Shown here: positions 9,594 through 17,683 of the stretch, in pieces | Numbering within the stretch: position 1 is the first letter of the stretch | Layout of the letters: each line of letters begins with the position of its first letter | Assembly (NCBI RefSeq): GCF_014904695.1 | Contig: NZ_JACXXN010000017.1 | Span: 62,001-126,000 of the forward strand | Source of the DNA: Nostoc sp. MG11 | GTDB lineage: Bacteria; Cyanobacteriota; Cyanobacteriia; Cyanobacteriales; Nostocaceae | Direction: 5' to 3' | Length of the DNA: 64,000 bases | Translations under genes and position numbers: made by a program | Notes under the pieces: model-generated | The model's database searches: none | What the model saw: only the letters and a program-made list of their open reading frames with translations | What the model was told of the DNA's origin: nothing

Positions 9594-11339
9594 ATGGCTG
9601 GAAACGATAGCATAGTTCTCGATAACATTATCAAGCAAAAGATCAATAAAAGTGACAATACATTAGCTGATGATGAATTCTTTGAAATATTTACATTTGA
9701 ACAAATATTAAAAAAATACGACCTTTCGTATGACGAGCTAAATTATGGAAAAATAGGAGGAGGTGATGATGGTGGAATCGATGGATTTTTCATTTTTATT
9801 AATAATAATTTTGTTAGTGAGGATACAGAGCTAGACAACTTTAAAAAAAGTCCTCGCATACAATTATTTTTAATTCAATCAAAACGGTCTGATTCTTTTT
9901 CTGAGAAAGCTATTGAGAAATGGCTTTCAACTACAATGAATATTTTTAATTTAGAAAAGAATATTGAGCAAATTCAAAAATATTATAATTCTGATTTACT
10001 TAATAAAGTAACTTTTTTCCGTGAATTGTATCTCAACTTAGCATCACAACATCCTTCTATTGAAATAACATATGTATATGCAAGTAAAGGTGACGTATCA
10101 GCTATCAATCAAAAGATATACAATCACTCTGAAGTTTTAAAAGAAAATACTGTTAAATATTTTTCTGGAGCCAAGGTTAATGTTAACTTTGTTGGCGCAC
10201 GAGAACTAATAGATTCTTCTCGGCTTGAGAAAAGCTATACTTTACAGTTAAAGTTTATTGAAAATTACATTTCGAGAGGTGAAGATAATTACGTTATTTT
10301 AGCGTCTTTAAAAGATTATTATAATTTTGTTACTTATGATAATGATGAGTTACGCACATATATATTTGCGTTTAATGTTCGAGATTATCAGGGTAGTAAT
10401 GTAGAAGTTAATAAAGATATAAAAATAACTTTAGAATCAAATGAAAAAGTAGACTTTTGGTGGCTCAATAATGGGATTACTATTTTATCTTCTAGAGCAA
10501 GTGTTGCGGGTAAAACTATTAGCTTAGATGATGTACAAGTTGTAAATGGGTTACAAACAACAAATACAATTTATCATTATATAAAGAATAGAGAAGCTGA
10601 TAACGACGCATTAAAGGAAGAAAGAGCTGTTCTCATAAAAATAGTTGTCACAAATGATCCAGAAACTAGAGATCGTGTTATCAAAGCAACAAATTTCCAA
10701 ACTCCTATTCCACCAGCCTCTTTAAAAGCTACAGATCCAATACAGTTAGACATAGAAAATTTCTTTCTAAATCATGAATGGTTTTATGACCGAAGAAAAA
10801 ATTATTACAAAAACACAGGTAAACAACTTGATAGAATTATTAGTATTCCATACCTAGCTCAAGCGGTCATAGCAATAGTTTTTCATGAGCCAGATATTGC
10901 ACGGTCTAGACCATCGTCAATACTTAAGAAAGATAATGATTACAAACGTGTTTTCAGTCAAAAAATTAGTCTTGAAGTGTATCTGCTTTGTGCGAGAACG
11001 ATGAAAAACTTAGAAAGCTCTATTCGTATTCTTACGTCGGGTAAATCAAACAATGTGGCTATTAATGAACAGTGGAAACATGCATCACCAATTCGTATAT
11101 TGATGTTTCATTTAGGGATGTTACTAGTAGTAAAAACACTTCAAAAACGTGATTACAAACCGAAAGATGTAGAATCAATTAAAAATATTGATTTTTCTAA
11201 TGAGCTTATTATGAACATATTAGCTGAGTTAATTCAATTAACTAATGATTATGTAATCCCCAAAGAAATACCTATAAACATTGGGATTAAACAAAAAGAT
11301 TTTGTCACATTTATATTAGAAAATGTTTTGCTAGAGTAA
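9594..11339 (+). CDS. AIPR-family protein (putative abortive-infection phage resistance)
   Basis: 581 residues resembling the AIPR family, linked to abortive phage resistance. Near the N-terminus, GGGDDGGIDGFF (Asp63) followed by LFLIQSK (Gln95-x-Lys97), with acidic residues around 28-31, resembles a PD-(D/E)XK nuclease core in its QxK form. The central AIPR block is clear: FWWLNNGITIL, DVQVVNGLQT, then ATNFQTPIP and WFYDRRKNYYKN. The likely mechanism is nucleic-acid cleavage after infection; this is inference. ATG at 9594 fits the conserved start. The gene is much more AT-rich than its neighbours and contains no HIP1 site, consistent with horizontal transfer. It is flanked by a toxin relic upstream and a toxin-antitoxin remnant downstream. 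No partner gene is directly attached. Confidence 0.8.
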   Translation: MAGNDSIVLDNIIKQKINKSDNTLADDEFFEIFTFEQILKKYDLSYDELNYGKIGGGDDGGIDGFFIFINNNFVSEDTELDNFKKSPRIQLFLIQSKRSDSFSEKAIEKWLSTTMNIFNLEKNIEQIQKYYNSDLLNKVTFFRELYLNLASQHPSIEITYVYASKGDVSAINQKIYNHSEVLKENTVKYFSGAKVNVNFVGARELIDSSRLEKSYTLQLKFIENYISRGEDNYVILASLKDYYNFVTYDNDELRTYIFAFNVRDYQGSNVEVNKDIKITLESNEKVDFWWLNNGITILSSRASVAGKTISLDDVQVVNGLQTTNTIYHYIKNREADNDALKEERAVLIKIVVTNDPETRDRVIKATNFQTPIPPASLKATDPIQLDIENFFLNHEWFYDRRKNYYKNTGKQLDRIISIPYLAQAVIAIVFHEPDIARSRPSSILKKDNDYKRVFSQKISLEVYLLCARTMKNLESSIRILTSGKSNNVAINEQWKHASPIRILMFHLGMLLVVKTLQKRDYKPKDVESIKNIDFSNELIMNILAELIQLTNDYVIPKEIPINIGIKQKDFVTFILENVLLE

Positions 11340-11598
11340 TCTAAAAAGTGCGATTTTGGGAGTATGGTAGCGTGATCGCACTTTGGAAGATTTTGGGTAT
11401 GTAAGGTGCGATCGCACTCACTCTTACACAACAGGCGATCGCTTTATTTTTAAGGTTTTCTGTAAGGCGTAGGCGTAGCCCGTCGTAGACATCGCTCTAT
11501 TAGGCATCAAAGCAGATGTAGCGTTTGATTTGATGGACAAAATCTTGTCCGCTATATTTGAGGTGCACCAGTTGCTTCCTCACTCCAAATTAATCAGC
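11340..11598. repeat. Dispersed repeats and HIP1 sites
   Basis: Two HIP1 octamers (11408-11415 and 11435-11442) and a 30-base dispersed repeat at 11467-11496 (containing GCGTAGCCCGTCGTAGACAT), which recurs with a few changes at 16722-16751. No gene seen. Confidence 0.7.
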
Positions 11599-11823
11599 AT
11601 GGACATCACAGCTACTTTGAACGAAATCACAACTCTCAGTGTTGAAGATAGAATCCGTATTGTGCAGGCAATTTGGGATACCATCGCAGCGGAGCAAGTT
11701 TACCCTGATTTAACCGATGCACAAAAGCAAGAGCTTGATCGTCGAATTGCTGACTATGATTCAAATCCAGATAATGTACTGACTTGGGAGGAAATCAAAG
11801 CATCGATTAAGAGACAGCAATGA
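11599..11823 (+). CDS. Addiction-module antitoxin (putative addiction module component family)
   Basis: 74 residues, MDITATLNEITTLSVEDRIRIVQAIWDTI... ending EEIKASIKRQQ. The pattern LS-x-EER-hydrophobic followed by WDTIAAE and a C-terminal WEEI is that of the small antitoxins paired with RelE/ParE toxins. It would bind and neutralise the toxin and repress the operon. ATG at 11599 was chosen over an upstream start at 11530 because family members begin here. The stop overlaps the next start by four bases (ATGA), the usual arrangement for these pairs. The toxin reading frame is broken, so this is an orphan antitoxin. Confidence 0.8.
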   Translation: MDITATLNEITTLSVEDRIRIVQAIWDTIAAEQVYPDLTDAQKQELDRRIADYDSNPDNVLTWEEIKASIKRQQ

Positions 11824-12121
11824 ATTATGTCTTGGTGTTTCGCCCAGAAGTTCGAGAAGAACTCAATGATGCACACAGTTGATACGAGACGAGAGTCAGA
11901 AACCGGGTCTGGGTGACGAGTTTTTAGACTGTGTAGACGAAACGGTGAATCGAATTTCTCAGATGCCAGAATCTTATGTAATTGTCTACGGTGATATTCG
12001 ACGAGCAGTACTGCGACGATTTCCCTATGCTGTGTATTATTGGATTGTTTCGAGCTGAGTAATAGTGACGGCAATTTTTCATGGTCGCAGAGATCCAAAA
12101 TCGTGGCAGACGCGAACCTAA
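11820..12121 (+). pseudogene. ParE/RelE-type toxin, disrupted
   Basis: Starts MNYVLVFRPEVREELNDAHS, then reaches TGA where the family has TGG (Trp). Beyond a few bases the reading shifts frame and continues with PGLGDEFLDCVDETVNRI, QMPESYVIVYGDIRRAV and RRFPYAVYYWIVSS. A second TGA follows, and then VIVTAIFHGRRDPKSWQ up to TAA at 12119. All family blocks are present in order, so this is a nearly full-length toxin (about 97 codons) killed by two in-frame stops and one frameshift. It sits in the expected overlap with the antitoxin. Confidence 0.85.
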
Positions 12122-12428
12122 CACTACAATTACGGGCGATGTCTAACGACAAGCCCTACGGGTGACGCTCATACCTTGCTACCGCTACGCTGACGCCAGT
12201 TCCTTTATACCGACGGCACACGGCACTTCCTACAAGTCGGCGTAGCCGCCCAACGGAGTGCTTGGGAACCCGTCCACCTGACTGGCTCATCGCTACGCGT
12301 CTACGCTTTGTTTTTCAGGTTTTCTGCAAGACGATACCTCAGGTAAGCTCTGCTAACACACTTTTATTAACTATCAAAACTTTTCAAGCTAGATAAATTC
12401 GTACCTCAACAGATTAAGAAACGCTATA
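12122..12428. repeat. Dispersed repeat remnants
   Basis: GC-richer than the surroundings, with pieces of Nostoc interspersed repeats (GGCGTAGCC, CTACGCGTCTACGC). The string AGGTTTTCTG at about 12318 also occurs before the repeat at 11467. No gene seen; this is where the accessory island ends. Confidence 0.55.
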
Positions 12429-13169
12429 TTAAAATCCTTTACTCACAAATACAAAACCGCGTGTTTTACCTGAAACAGAATCAGTGGTTGCCATTGCCTT
12501 CCATAGATCGGTTGTCTTTACCCAAACTGGCGGATATTTGTAACGAGAAACATCCATAATTAAAAATCTATCTGTCTGCTCATTATATGCTGCTAATGGG
12601 GAGATATGCCCGCCTCTTTCTTGACCAATTTCTTTACGTAAATAGTTAATTAAAACAAAGTTTTTCGGTTGTTTTAAATTCTCTGCTGCTAATTTACGAA
12701 ACTGTTCTAAATTAGTGTTAGCTGCGTGGTAAACATTAACCTTAACACCGTAGCTAGTTAATAATCCTCCCAATTGCTCTAGAGTCATCCCTTGACGAGA
12801 AACAACTTCAGGAGTTAGCACTTTTTTTGTAGCTTCATTATTAAAAAAGTTCTCTTGAGTGAATACTCGATAAGGCTTATATTGTGGTGCTTCCGGTGCA
12901 GGAATTTGCAAGCCATTCAGCACCATAACAATACTAGCAACACCACAATATGTCTGATTGTTTTGGGTAATAAACTGCATACTCAGTGGAAAAAAATCTT
13001 CTCTTGATTTACTGTCAACTAATAAATTTTCTCCCTCATCGGAATTAAAACCAATCAAATTAGGCGAAAGAGATAATGTTTGAGATAAAACAGTCCCACT
13101 AGAAATACACAGCCCAATAATCGAAGCTTGAAGTAATGTTTTGGTAGTTTTTAAGAAAGTGTTATTCAT
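12429..13169 (-). CDS. Phytochelatin synthase-like glutathione hydrolase/transpeptidase, exported
   Basis: 246 residues of the prokaryotic half-length phytochelatin synthase family (papain-like). The catalytic triad is in place: Cys75 in TYCGVAS, His188 in GGHISPL and Asp206 in IMDVSRY. The spacings of 113 and 18 residues equal those of the characterised Nostoc enzyme. Bacterial members mainly remove glycine from glutathione and make little phytochelatin; the eukaryotic Cys-rich C-terminal domain is absent. Residues 11-30 look like a signal peptide, so it probably acts in the periplasm. It is encoded on the same strand as the ABC transporter upstream but 168 bases away. Confidence 0.9.
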   Translation of the reverse strand: MNNTFLKTTKTLLQASIIGLCISSGTVLSQTLSLSPNLIGFNSDEGENLLVDSKSREDFFPLSMQFITQNNQTYCGVASIVMVLNGLQIPAPEAPQYKPYRVFTQENFFNNEATKKVLTPEVVSRQGMTLEQLGGLLTSYGVKVNVYHAANTNLEQFRKLAAENLKQPKNFVLINYLRKEIGQERGGHISPLAAYNEQTDRFLIMDVSRYKYPPVWVKTTDLWKAMATTDSVSGKTRGFVFVSKGF

Positions 13170-13337
13170 AACTAAATCAATTAAATAAATTCATATCATA
13201 CCAGTATCAATACAGTTGAGTTAAAGGGAAAAGTAACTCATGTTTTAAATACATCCTTTACCCTTTACCCCTTAACCTTTTCCCAGATTCCTCGAAAAGT
13301 GAAAAGCGTTTATGCGAACCGGATTGAAACGACCATG

Positions 13338-14276
13338 CTAAGCAGAAAGAGATTTTTTAGTCTTTTTGAAAGAATCTAATCCTTTTAATTTGCGGAACTC
13401 CTGAACAACATCTTTAATATTGCGTAATTCACCCTCAACTAAATTATTTAATTGTCGCATTTCATCTGCTGAGATTTTACCAGCAAGTTGAGCGATCACC
13501 TTTCTCAATTCTGGATATTTCTGTAAAGTTTCTTGACGGACAATTGGTGCAGCTTCATAAGGAGGAAAATACTGTTTATCATCTTTTAAGACCACTACAC
13601 CCAAGCGAGAAATCTGACCATCTGTAGAACTACCCGCCACCATATCTACCTGTTTTTGAACCAGAGCACGATATACTAAACCCAAGTCCATAATTTGGGG
13701 TGGTTTGGCAAAACGTAAGTCATAAGTTTTAGCTAATCCCGGAAAACCATCTTCTCGCTCCAAAAATTCATAGCCAAAACCGCCACGCCACTGCGGTGTA
13801 TATTGACTAACTTGGGAGAGAGTTTGAATGTTGTAACGCTTAGCATCTTCACCGCGAATAATCATCGCAAAAGTGTTTTCAAAACCCAAAGATGGCATTA
13901 CTTCCAAATTGAATTGCTGGGCATAAGCTTGTTTTAACTTCTCATAAACTTCTCTGGGATCACTAACTCCTTTTTGTTTTAAAATCCCATTAAAAGCTGT
14001 GCCTGTATATTCAATATATGCATCAATTTTACCGGAAGTAATTGCACTATGACAAATAAAAGAACCACCCAAGCGAGGACGACGATCTACTTTTAAATTA
14101 GTTGTCGCTTCGATTTGCTGTGCTAAGAGTTCTCCTAAAATATCTTGTTCAGTAAAATCTTTGGAAGCAACGATAATATTACCACCACTGCTACTACTAC
14201 TTAAATTAGGTTTACAACTAGCGATTAGCAGTAACAAAGCAAAACTTAAAAAGCAAAATGCCAAAAATCTTTTCAT
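13338..14276 (-). CDS. Glycine betaine/choline-type ABC transporter, substrate-binding lipoprotein
   Basis: 312 residues of the OpuBC/OpuCC/OsmF class. A lipobox (LLIASC) follows an N-terminal hydrophobic stretch, so it is a membrane-tethered periplasmic receptor. Typical blocks are present: IIVASKDFTEQDILGEL, GKIDAYIEYTGT, and the C-terminal LRKVIAQLAGKISADEMRQLN. Substrates in this class are betaine, choline, carnitine or related osmolytes; the exact ligand cannot be told. It starts seven bases after the permease gene stops, so it is the last gene of a three-gene operon. Confidence 0.88.
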   Translation of the reverse strand: MKRFLAFCFLSFALLLLIASCKPNLSSSSSGGNIIVASKDFTEQDILGELLAQQIEATTNLKVDRRPRLGGSFICHSAITSGKIDAYIEYTGTAFNGILKQKGVSDPREVYEKLKQAYAQQFNLEVMPSLGFENTFAMIIRGEDAKRYNIQTLSQVSQYTPQWRGGFGYEFLEREDGFPGLAKTYDLRFAKPPQIMDLGLVYRALVQKQVDMVAGSSTDGQISRLGVVVLKDDKQYFPPYEAAPIVRQETLQKYPELRKVIAQLAGKISADEMRQLNNLVEGELRNIKDVVQEFRKLKGLDSFKKTKKSLSA

Positions 14277-14283
14277 GACTTGC

Positions 14284-14907
14284 TTAATTTTTAACTTTTA
14301 ATTTATTCTCTATCCATCCAATTATTAAGTCAGCCAGTAAGGCAATTACCGCCGCCGGAAACGCTCCAGCTAAAATTAACTGATCATTTACTACTGATAT
14401 ACCGCGAAAAATAAACACTCCCAAACCACCAGCACCAATTGCAGCTGCAATAGTTGCAATGCCAATGGCAATTACAGTTGCTACTCGTACCCCTGCTAAA
14501 ATCACTCCCATTGCCAAGGGAATCTCAACTTGCAACAATAATTGTATATCTGTCATTCCCATGCCTTTACCAGCTTCTCGAATAGCTGGATCTACACTAG
14601 TGATACCTGTGTAAGTGTTGCGAATTATTGGTAAAAAAGAATATAAAGTTAAGGCAACAATCGCTGGTACTACACCAATTCCGGCAATGGGGATGAGTAA
14701 GCCAAACAGTGCTAAACTGGGGATAGTTTGCAAAACATTTGCTATCCCAAGAATTGGTTGGCGGAGGTAGGTTTTGCGGGTAATCAAAATACCTAGTGGA
14801 ATGCCTACAGATATGGCAATACTGATAGCAATACCCACCAAAAATAAATGTTCTAGAGTATGCTGAAGGATTTCTGGAGCATACTTGACTAGGAAGAAAT
14901 CTTTCAT
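14284..14907 (-). CDS. Glycine betaine/choline-type ABC transporter, permease
   Basis: About 207 residues from MKDFFLVKYAPEIL, with five to six hydrophobic segments and the EAA loop (GITSVDPAIREAGKGMGMT). This is the OpuBB/OpuCB-type permease. ATG at 14907 overlaps the stop of the ATPase gene as ATGA, a normal translational coupling; a longer frame from 14934 would overlap more and is not preferred. Middle gene of the operon. Confidence 0.9.
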   Translation of the reverse strand: MKDFFLVKYAPEILQHTLEHLFLVGIAISIAISVGIPLGILITRKTYLRQPILGIANVLQTIPSLALFGLLIPIAGIGVVPAIVALTLYSFLPIIRNTYTGITSVDPAIREAGKGMGMTDIQLLLQVEIPLAMGVILAGVRVATVIAIGIATIAAAIGAGGLGVFIFRGISVVNDQLILAGAFPAAVIALLADLIIGWIENKLKVKN

Positions 14908-15662
14908 AAAGTATCTTTCAGGGAACGCAGACATTGAAGAAAGGCTAGGCTTTCTGGATGTTGCGATCGCATAAATTCATCTGTTGTCCCCAATACTACC
15001 AATTCTCCCCCATACATTAAACCAATTCTCGATGCCAAAACAAAGGCTTCTTGAATATCGTGGGTGACAAAAACAACTGTCTTGCCTAATTCCTGTTGCA
15101 GACGCCGAAACTCTTGTTGCAGTTCTAGGCGTGTAATCGGATCGAGTGCGCCAAAGGGTTCATCCATCAATAATACTGGTGGGTCTGCGGCTAAAGCCCT
15201 GGCGACACCGACTCTTTGCTTTTGCCCTCCTGAAAGTTCATGAGGGTAACGCTGGGCAAATTGTGCTGGTTCTAAGCCTACCAATTGCAACAATTCATAA
15301 ACCCGCGTTTTAATTTGTTTAGGTTGCCAACCTTCTAACGCGGGGACTAAACCTACATTCCGTTCAACACTAAAATGGGGAAATAAACCAGTTTCTTGAA
15401 TTACATAACCAATTTTTCGCCGCAATTTAATTTCGTTCCATTGAGTTGTAGGAACACCATCAAATAAAACTTCGCCTTGTGTGGGTGTAAACAGACGATT
15501 AATTAACTTCATTGTTGTAGTTTTGCCGCTACCACTGCGTCCGAGTAATACTAGTGCTTCTCCTTGACGAATGGTGAAATTGAGATTTGATACTAAGGGG
15601 CGATGATTGCGGCTAAACGTGACATCTCGGAATTCAACAGCAATTTGGTTACTTTGCGGCAT
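14904..15662 (-). CDS. Glycine betaine/choline-type ABC transporter, ATP-binding protein
   Basis: 252 residues. Walker A GRSGSGKTT, signature LSGGQKQR, Walker B PVLLMDEPFGALD and the switch histidine in FVTHD are intact. It lacks the C-terminal CBS domains found in many osmotically gated OpuA/OpuC ATPases, so sensing by CBS is unlikely. First gene of the operon (ATPase, permease, binding protein). Confidence 0.9.
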   Translation of the reverse strand: MPQSNQIAVEFRDVTFSRNHRPLVSNLNFTIRQGEALVLLGRSGSGKTTTMKLINRLFTPTQGEVLFDGVPTTQWNEIKLRRKIGYVIQETGLFPHFSVERNVGLVPALEGWQPKQIKTRVYELLQLVGLEPAQFAQRYPHELSGGQKQRVGVARALAADPPVLLMDEPFGALDPITRLELQQEFRRLQQELGKTVVFVTHDIQEAFVLASRIGLMYGGELVVLGTTDEFMRSQHPESLAFLQCLRSLKDTL

Positions 15663-15857
15663 GAGTGGCTTTTGGTGGACGCTAGCTGGTTACTGGTTAT
15701 ATGTAATTATGTGCTAATTTTGCTAGCGAACACCCGATTTGCCTTTCCCAATTAGCTTACAAGCTAAAATTCCGCAGCGTGTAAAAGAGAAGACATTGCA
15801 GCAGTGTACACACAAGTCAAAAATTTTCACGCTGAACCCTGATCCTGCCTAGAACAC

Positions 15858-15989
15858 CGATTCAGTATTCAAGATAGGGGCGAGAAAAACCGATTATTTC
15901 GTAGAGACGTTGCATTGCAACGTCTCTACAGTCAATGAGAATTGGTCGTTTTACCGAAAAGAAATCGGGTTTTTGCGATTACTGAATCG
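15858..15989. repeat. Foldback (nested inverted-repeat) element
   Basis: Outer arms CGATTCAGTA (15858-15867) and TACTGAATCG (15980-15989), middle arms with AAAACCGATT against AATCGGGTTTT, and a near-perfect 29-base core palindrome at 15901-15929 (GTAGAGACGTTGCA, one T, then its reverse complement). It resembles a non-autonomous mobile element or its remnant. No coding capacity. Confidence 0.7.
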
Positions 15990-15994
15990 ATGCT

Positions 15995-16042
15995 CCAGAA
16001 CTTAAGTTCTAGGCTAATAACAAAAGTCCACTCAAGTGGACT
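15995..16042 (+). repeat. Two-hairpin repeat, copy A
   Basis: AGAAC/GTTCT hairpin (15997-16010, loop TTAA), a linker reading GGCTAATAACAAA, then AGTCCACT/AGTGGACT (16025-16042). The same layout recurs at 54166-54214 and, inverted, at 54379-54430, with different stem sequences but conserved pairing and linker. A single similar hairpin follows at 16091-16109 (TCGGAAT/ATTCCGA), perhaps half of a decayed fourth copy. Confidence 0.75.
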
Positions 16043-16168
16043 GGATTGAATTTTTTATTGAGTCCTCTTTAGATGACTTGCGTTATGAGACTCGGAATAA
16101 ATTCCGAAGCGGGACAGATACACTGTGCCAGGATTTGTGTGTACACCGGAGCCTGCTTCCCCTACTTT

Positions 16169-16564
16169 CTATGCAGTTTTACCATTTTCCTCTGATGCTT
16201 GTCCTGCACCAGCTTTCAAGCGAGTTAATCTGCTTTTGCGTACACGTTCGCTGTCACGAATACCGCCCGCTATCTCATATTCGCTGCTGTTTCTGCCGTA
16301 CTTAAAAGCAACTCCCCTCAGCAATTTGTCTGAAAGATTGCTTAAGTTTTTTTCTATCTCATCAATCTTAGTTTTGGAAGAGTCAACCACAGCAAGAGCA
16401 GCGTTATAAGCATCAAGCATAGTGCGTAACTGCTCAATTGATTGAGTCAGGTTTTGCAAATTGCAATTATCATCAAAATTCATATTTGGATCAATTGCTT
16501 TTAGTCCAGCAGATCTAAATTCAGCTTTTTCTAGAACACGGGATGTGCGTTTCTGACGGGTCAT
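16169..16564 (-). CDS. Conserved cyanobacterial hypothetical protein
   Basis: 131 residues, no membrane segment. The N-terminus (MTRQKRTSRVLEKAEFR) is strongly basic, the middle (about 37-85) is a predicted coiled coil (LTQSIEQLRTMLDAYNAALAVVDSSKTKIDEIEKNL), and the C-terminus carries AFKYGRNSSEYEIAGG followed by a basic RKSRLTRLK. I recognise this layout as a small protein recurring in Nostocales genomes, without known function. ATG at 16564 is the first start in the frame. It lies alone among repeats. The two frames on the opposite strand are shadows. Confidence 0.7.
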   Translation of the reverse strand: MTRQKRTSRVLEKAEFRSAGLKAIDPNMNFDDNCNLQNLTQSIEQLRTMLDAYNAALAVVDSSKTKIDEIEKNLSNLSDKLLRGVAFKYGRNSSEYEIAGGIRDSERVRKSRLTRLKAGAGQASEENGKTA

Positions 16565-16721
16565 AAATATATTCCTTAAAGGACGATTAAGAACTATTTT
16601 GACCTAATAAAGCTGTTTTCCGGTGTAGTAGAATTAGTGAATAAATGTATTGTATAAAACAAACTTATTCAATATGTCTGGGTAATTTCTCTTAAGCGGT
16701 ATTTTGTACTTGATTTTATTC

Positions 16722-16751
16722 GCATAAGCGTAGCTCGTTGTAGACATCGCT
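16722..16751. repeat. Dispersed repeat, second copy
   Basis: GCATAAGCGTAGCTCGTTGT followed by AGACATCGCT, a variant of the 30-mer at 11467-11496. The run of tandem 21-mers begins shortly after it. Confidence 0.75.
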
Positions 16752-16784
16752 TTCATGTTAGTAACGAAAACCGCAAGGTTAAGC

Positions 16785-16941
16785 ATGAATATCGCGATAT
16801 CGATAATTAAAATTGTAATGTTGATAATGAATATTGCAATATTGCTTATGAATATCGCGATATCGATAATTAAAATTGTAATGTTGATAATGAATATTGC
16901 GATATTGCTTATGAATATTGCGATGTTAAGGATAAATATCG
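16785..16941 (+). repeat. 21-bp tandem repeat (63-bp higher-order unit)
   Basis: Seven full 21-base units and a partial eighth, arranged as a 63-base higher-order repeat: 16785-16847, 16848-16910 (one base different), then 16911-16941. Units begin ATGAATAT or ATTAAAAT; one unit type contains the palindrome ATATCGCGATAT. Read on the plus strand from ATG at 16755, each unit encodes a hydrophobic heptapeptide (MNIAISI, IKIVMLI, MNIAILL), giving a 63-residue frame. No ribosome site precedes that ATG, so a minisatellite is the more likely reading. Confidence 0.85.
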
Positions 16942-16995
16942 TTTAATTTCCACTTCTTTTGTTATGCAAGAAGTTTAGAAAGAGTTTTGAGATTA

Positions 16996-17682
16996 CTACT
17001 CTTCTGCAATTAAGTCGCTTTTAATCAACCGTTTCTGTAAAGCAACAACAACAGCAGTCTGGCGATCGCCTACTTCTAGCTTATGTAAAATGGTATGAAC
17101 ATGCACCCTGACTGTTCCAGGTGTAATGTAGAGTGCAAGAGCAATTTCTTGATTAGTTTTTCCTGCTGCCAACAGCGATAAGATTTCCTGTTCGCGGTGG
17201 GTTAGAGGATTTGCAGGTGTTAAAAGGTTTGTCATCTGAGACTGAGACGGAGTAGACGCAAAAGCAGAGCGAATTTCATTGGTTGCGGTTTCATCCCACC
17301 ACGATGCACCAGCAGCAACAGAACGGAGTGCCAAAACCAATTTTTCAGCAGCAATTCCTTTAAGGCAATAGCCTTGAGCGCCTGCCTCAATCAAACGTGC
17401 AATCAGAGATTTTTGAGAATGGGAAGTTAAAACTAAGATTGGTAGACGAGGATTTTGCTGCTTGATTTGTTTACACGCCTCAATTCCTCCAATTCCTGGC
17501 AATCCGACATCTAACAGTACTAAATCAACAGGGGTATGATTGACTAACTCAATAGCTGTTTCACCATCTTCAGCCTCAGCCATAATCTCTAACCCAGTCT
17601 CTTGTTGCAACCGCACACGCAAGCCTAACCGGAAGAGTTCATCATCCTCAACTAGGAGAATTTTGATTGGGGTAAGGGGCAT
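16996..17682 (-). CDS. NarL/FixJ-family response regulator
   Basis: 228 residues. The receiver domain has the acidic pair Glu12/Asp13, phospho-acceptor Asp58 in LLDVGLPG and Lys108 in CLKG. The C-terminal LuxR-type helix-turn-helix is LTHREQEILSLLAAGKTNQEI...TPGTVRVHVHTILHKL. It is encoded one base after the histidine kinase stop, so the two form a two-component system. Its position divergent from kdpABC suggests it may control potassium uptake, but KdpE belongs to the OmpR family, so this would be a substitute rather than KdpE itself; the link is inference. Confidence 0.9.
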   Translation of the reverse strand: MPLTPIKILLVEDDELFRLGLRVRLQQETGLEIMAEAEDGETAIELVNHTPVDLVLLDVGLPGIGGIEACKQIKQQNPRLPILVLTSHSQKSLIARLIEAGAQGYCLKGIAAEKLVLALRSVAAGASWWDETATNEIRSAFASTPSQSQMTNLLTPANPLTHREQEILSLLAAGKTNQEIALALYITPGTVRVHVHTILHKLEVGDRQTAVVVALQKRLIKSDLIAEE

Positions 17683-17683
17683 C

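Noticed and set aside
11754-12152. Minus-strand frames over the antitoxin/toxin remnant
   Set aside because: The plus strand clearly carries antitoxin and ParE-type toxin blocks; the reverse frames are shadows.
16036-16409. Two plus-strand frames (89 and 94 codons)
   Set aside because: They lie opposite the conserved gene 16169-16564 on the minus strand or run through hairpin repeats, and show no protein-like composition.
16755-16946. 63-codon frame over the 21-bp tandem repeats as a real membrane-peptide gene
   Set aside because: No ribosome site before the ATG, low complexity, and the open frame follows automatically from a repeat unit that is a multiple of three. Kept as a repeat and a finding only.
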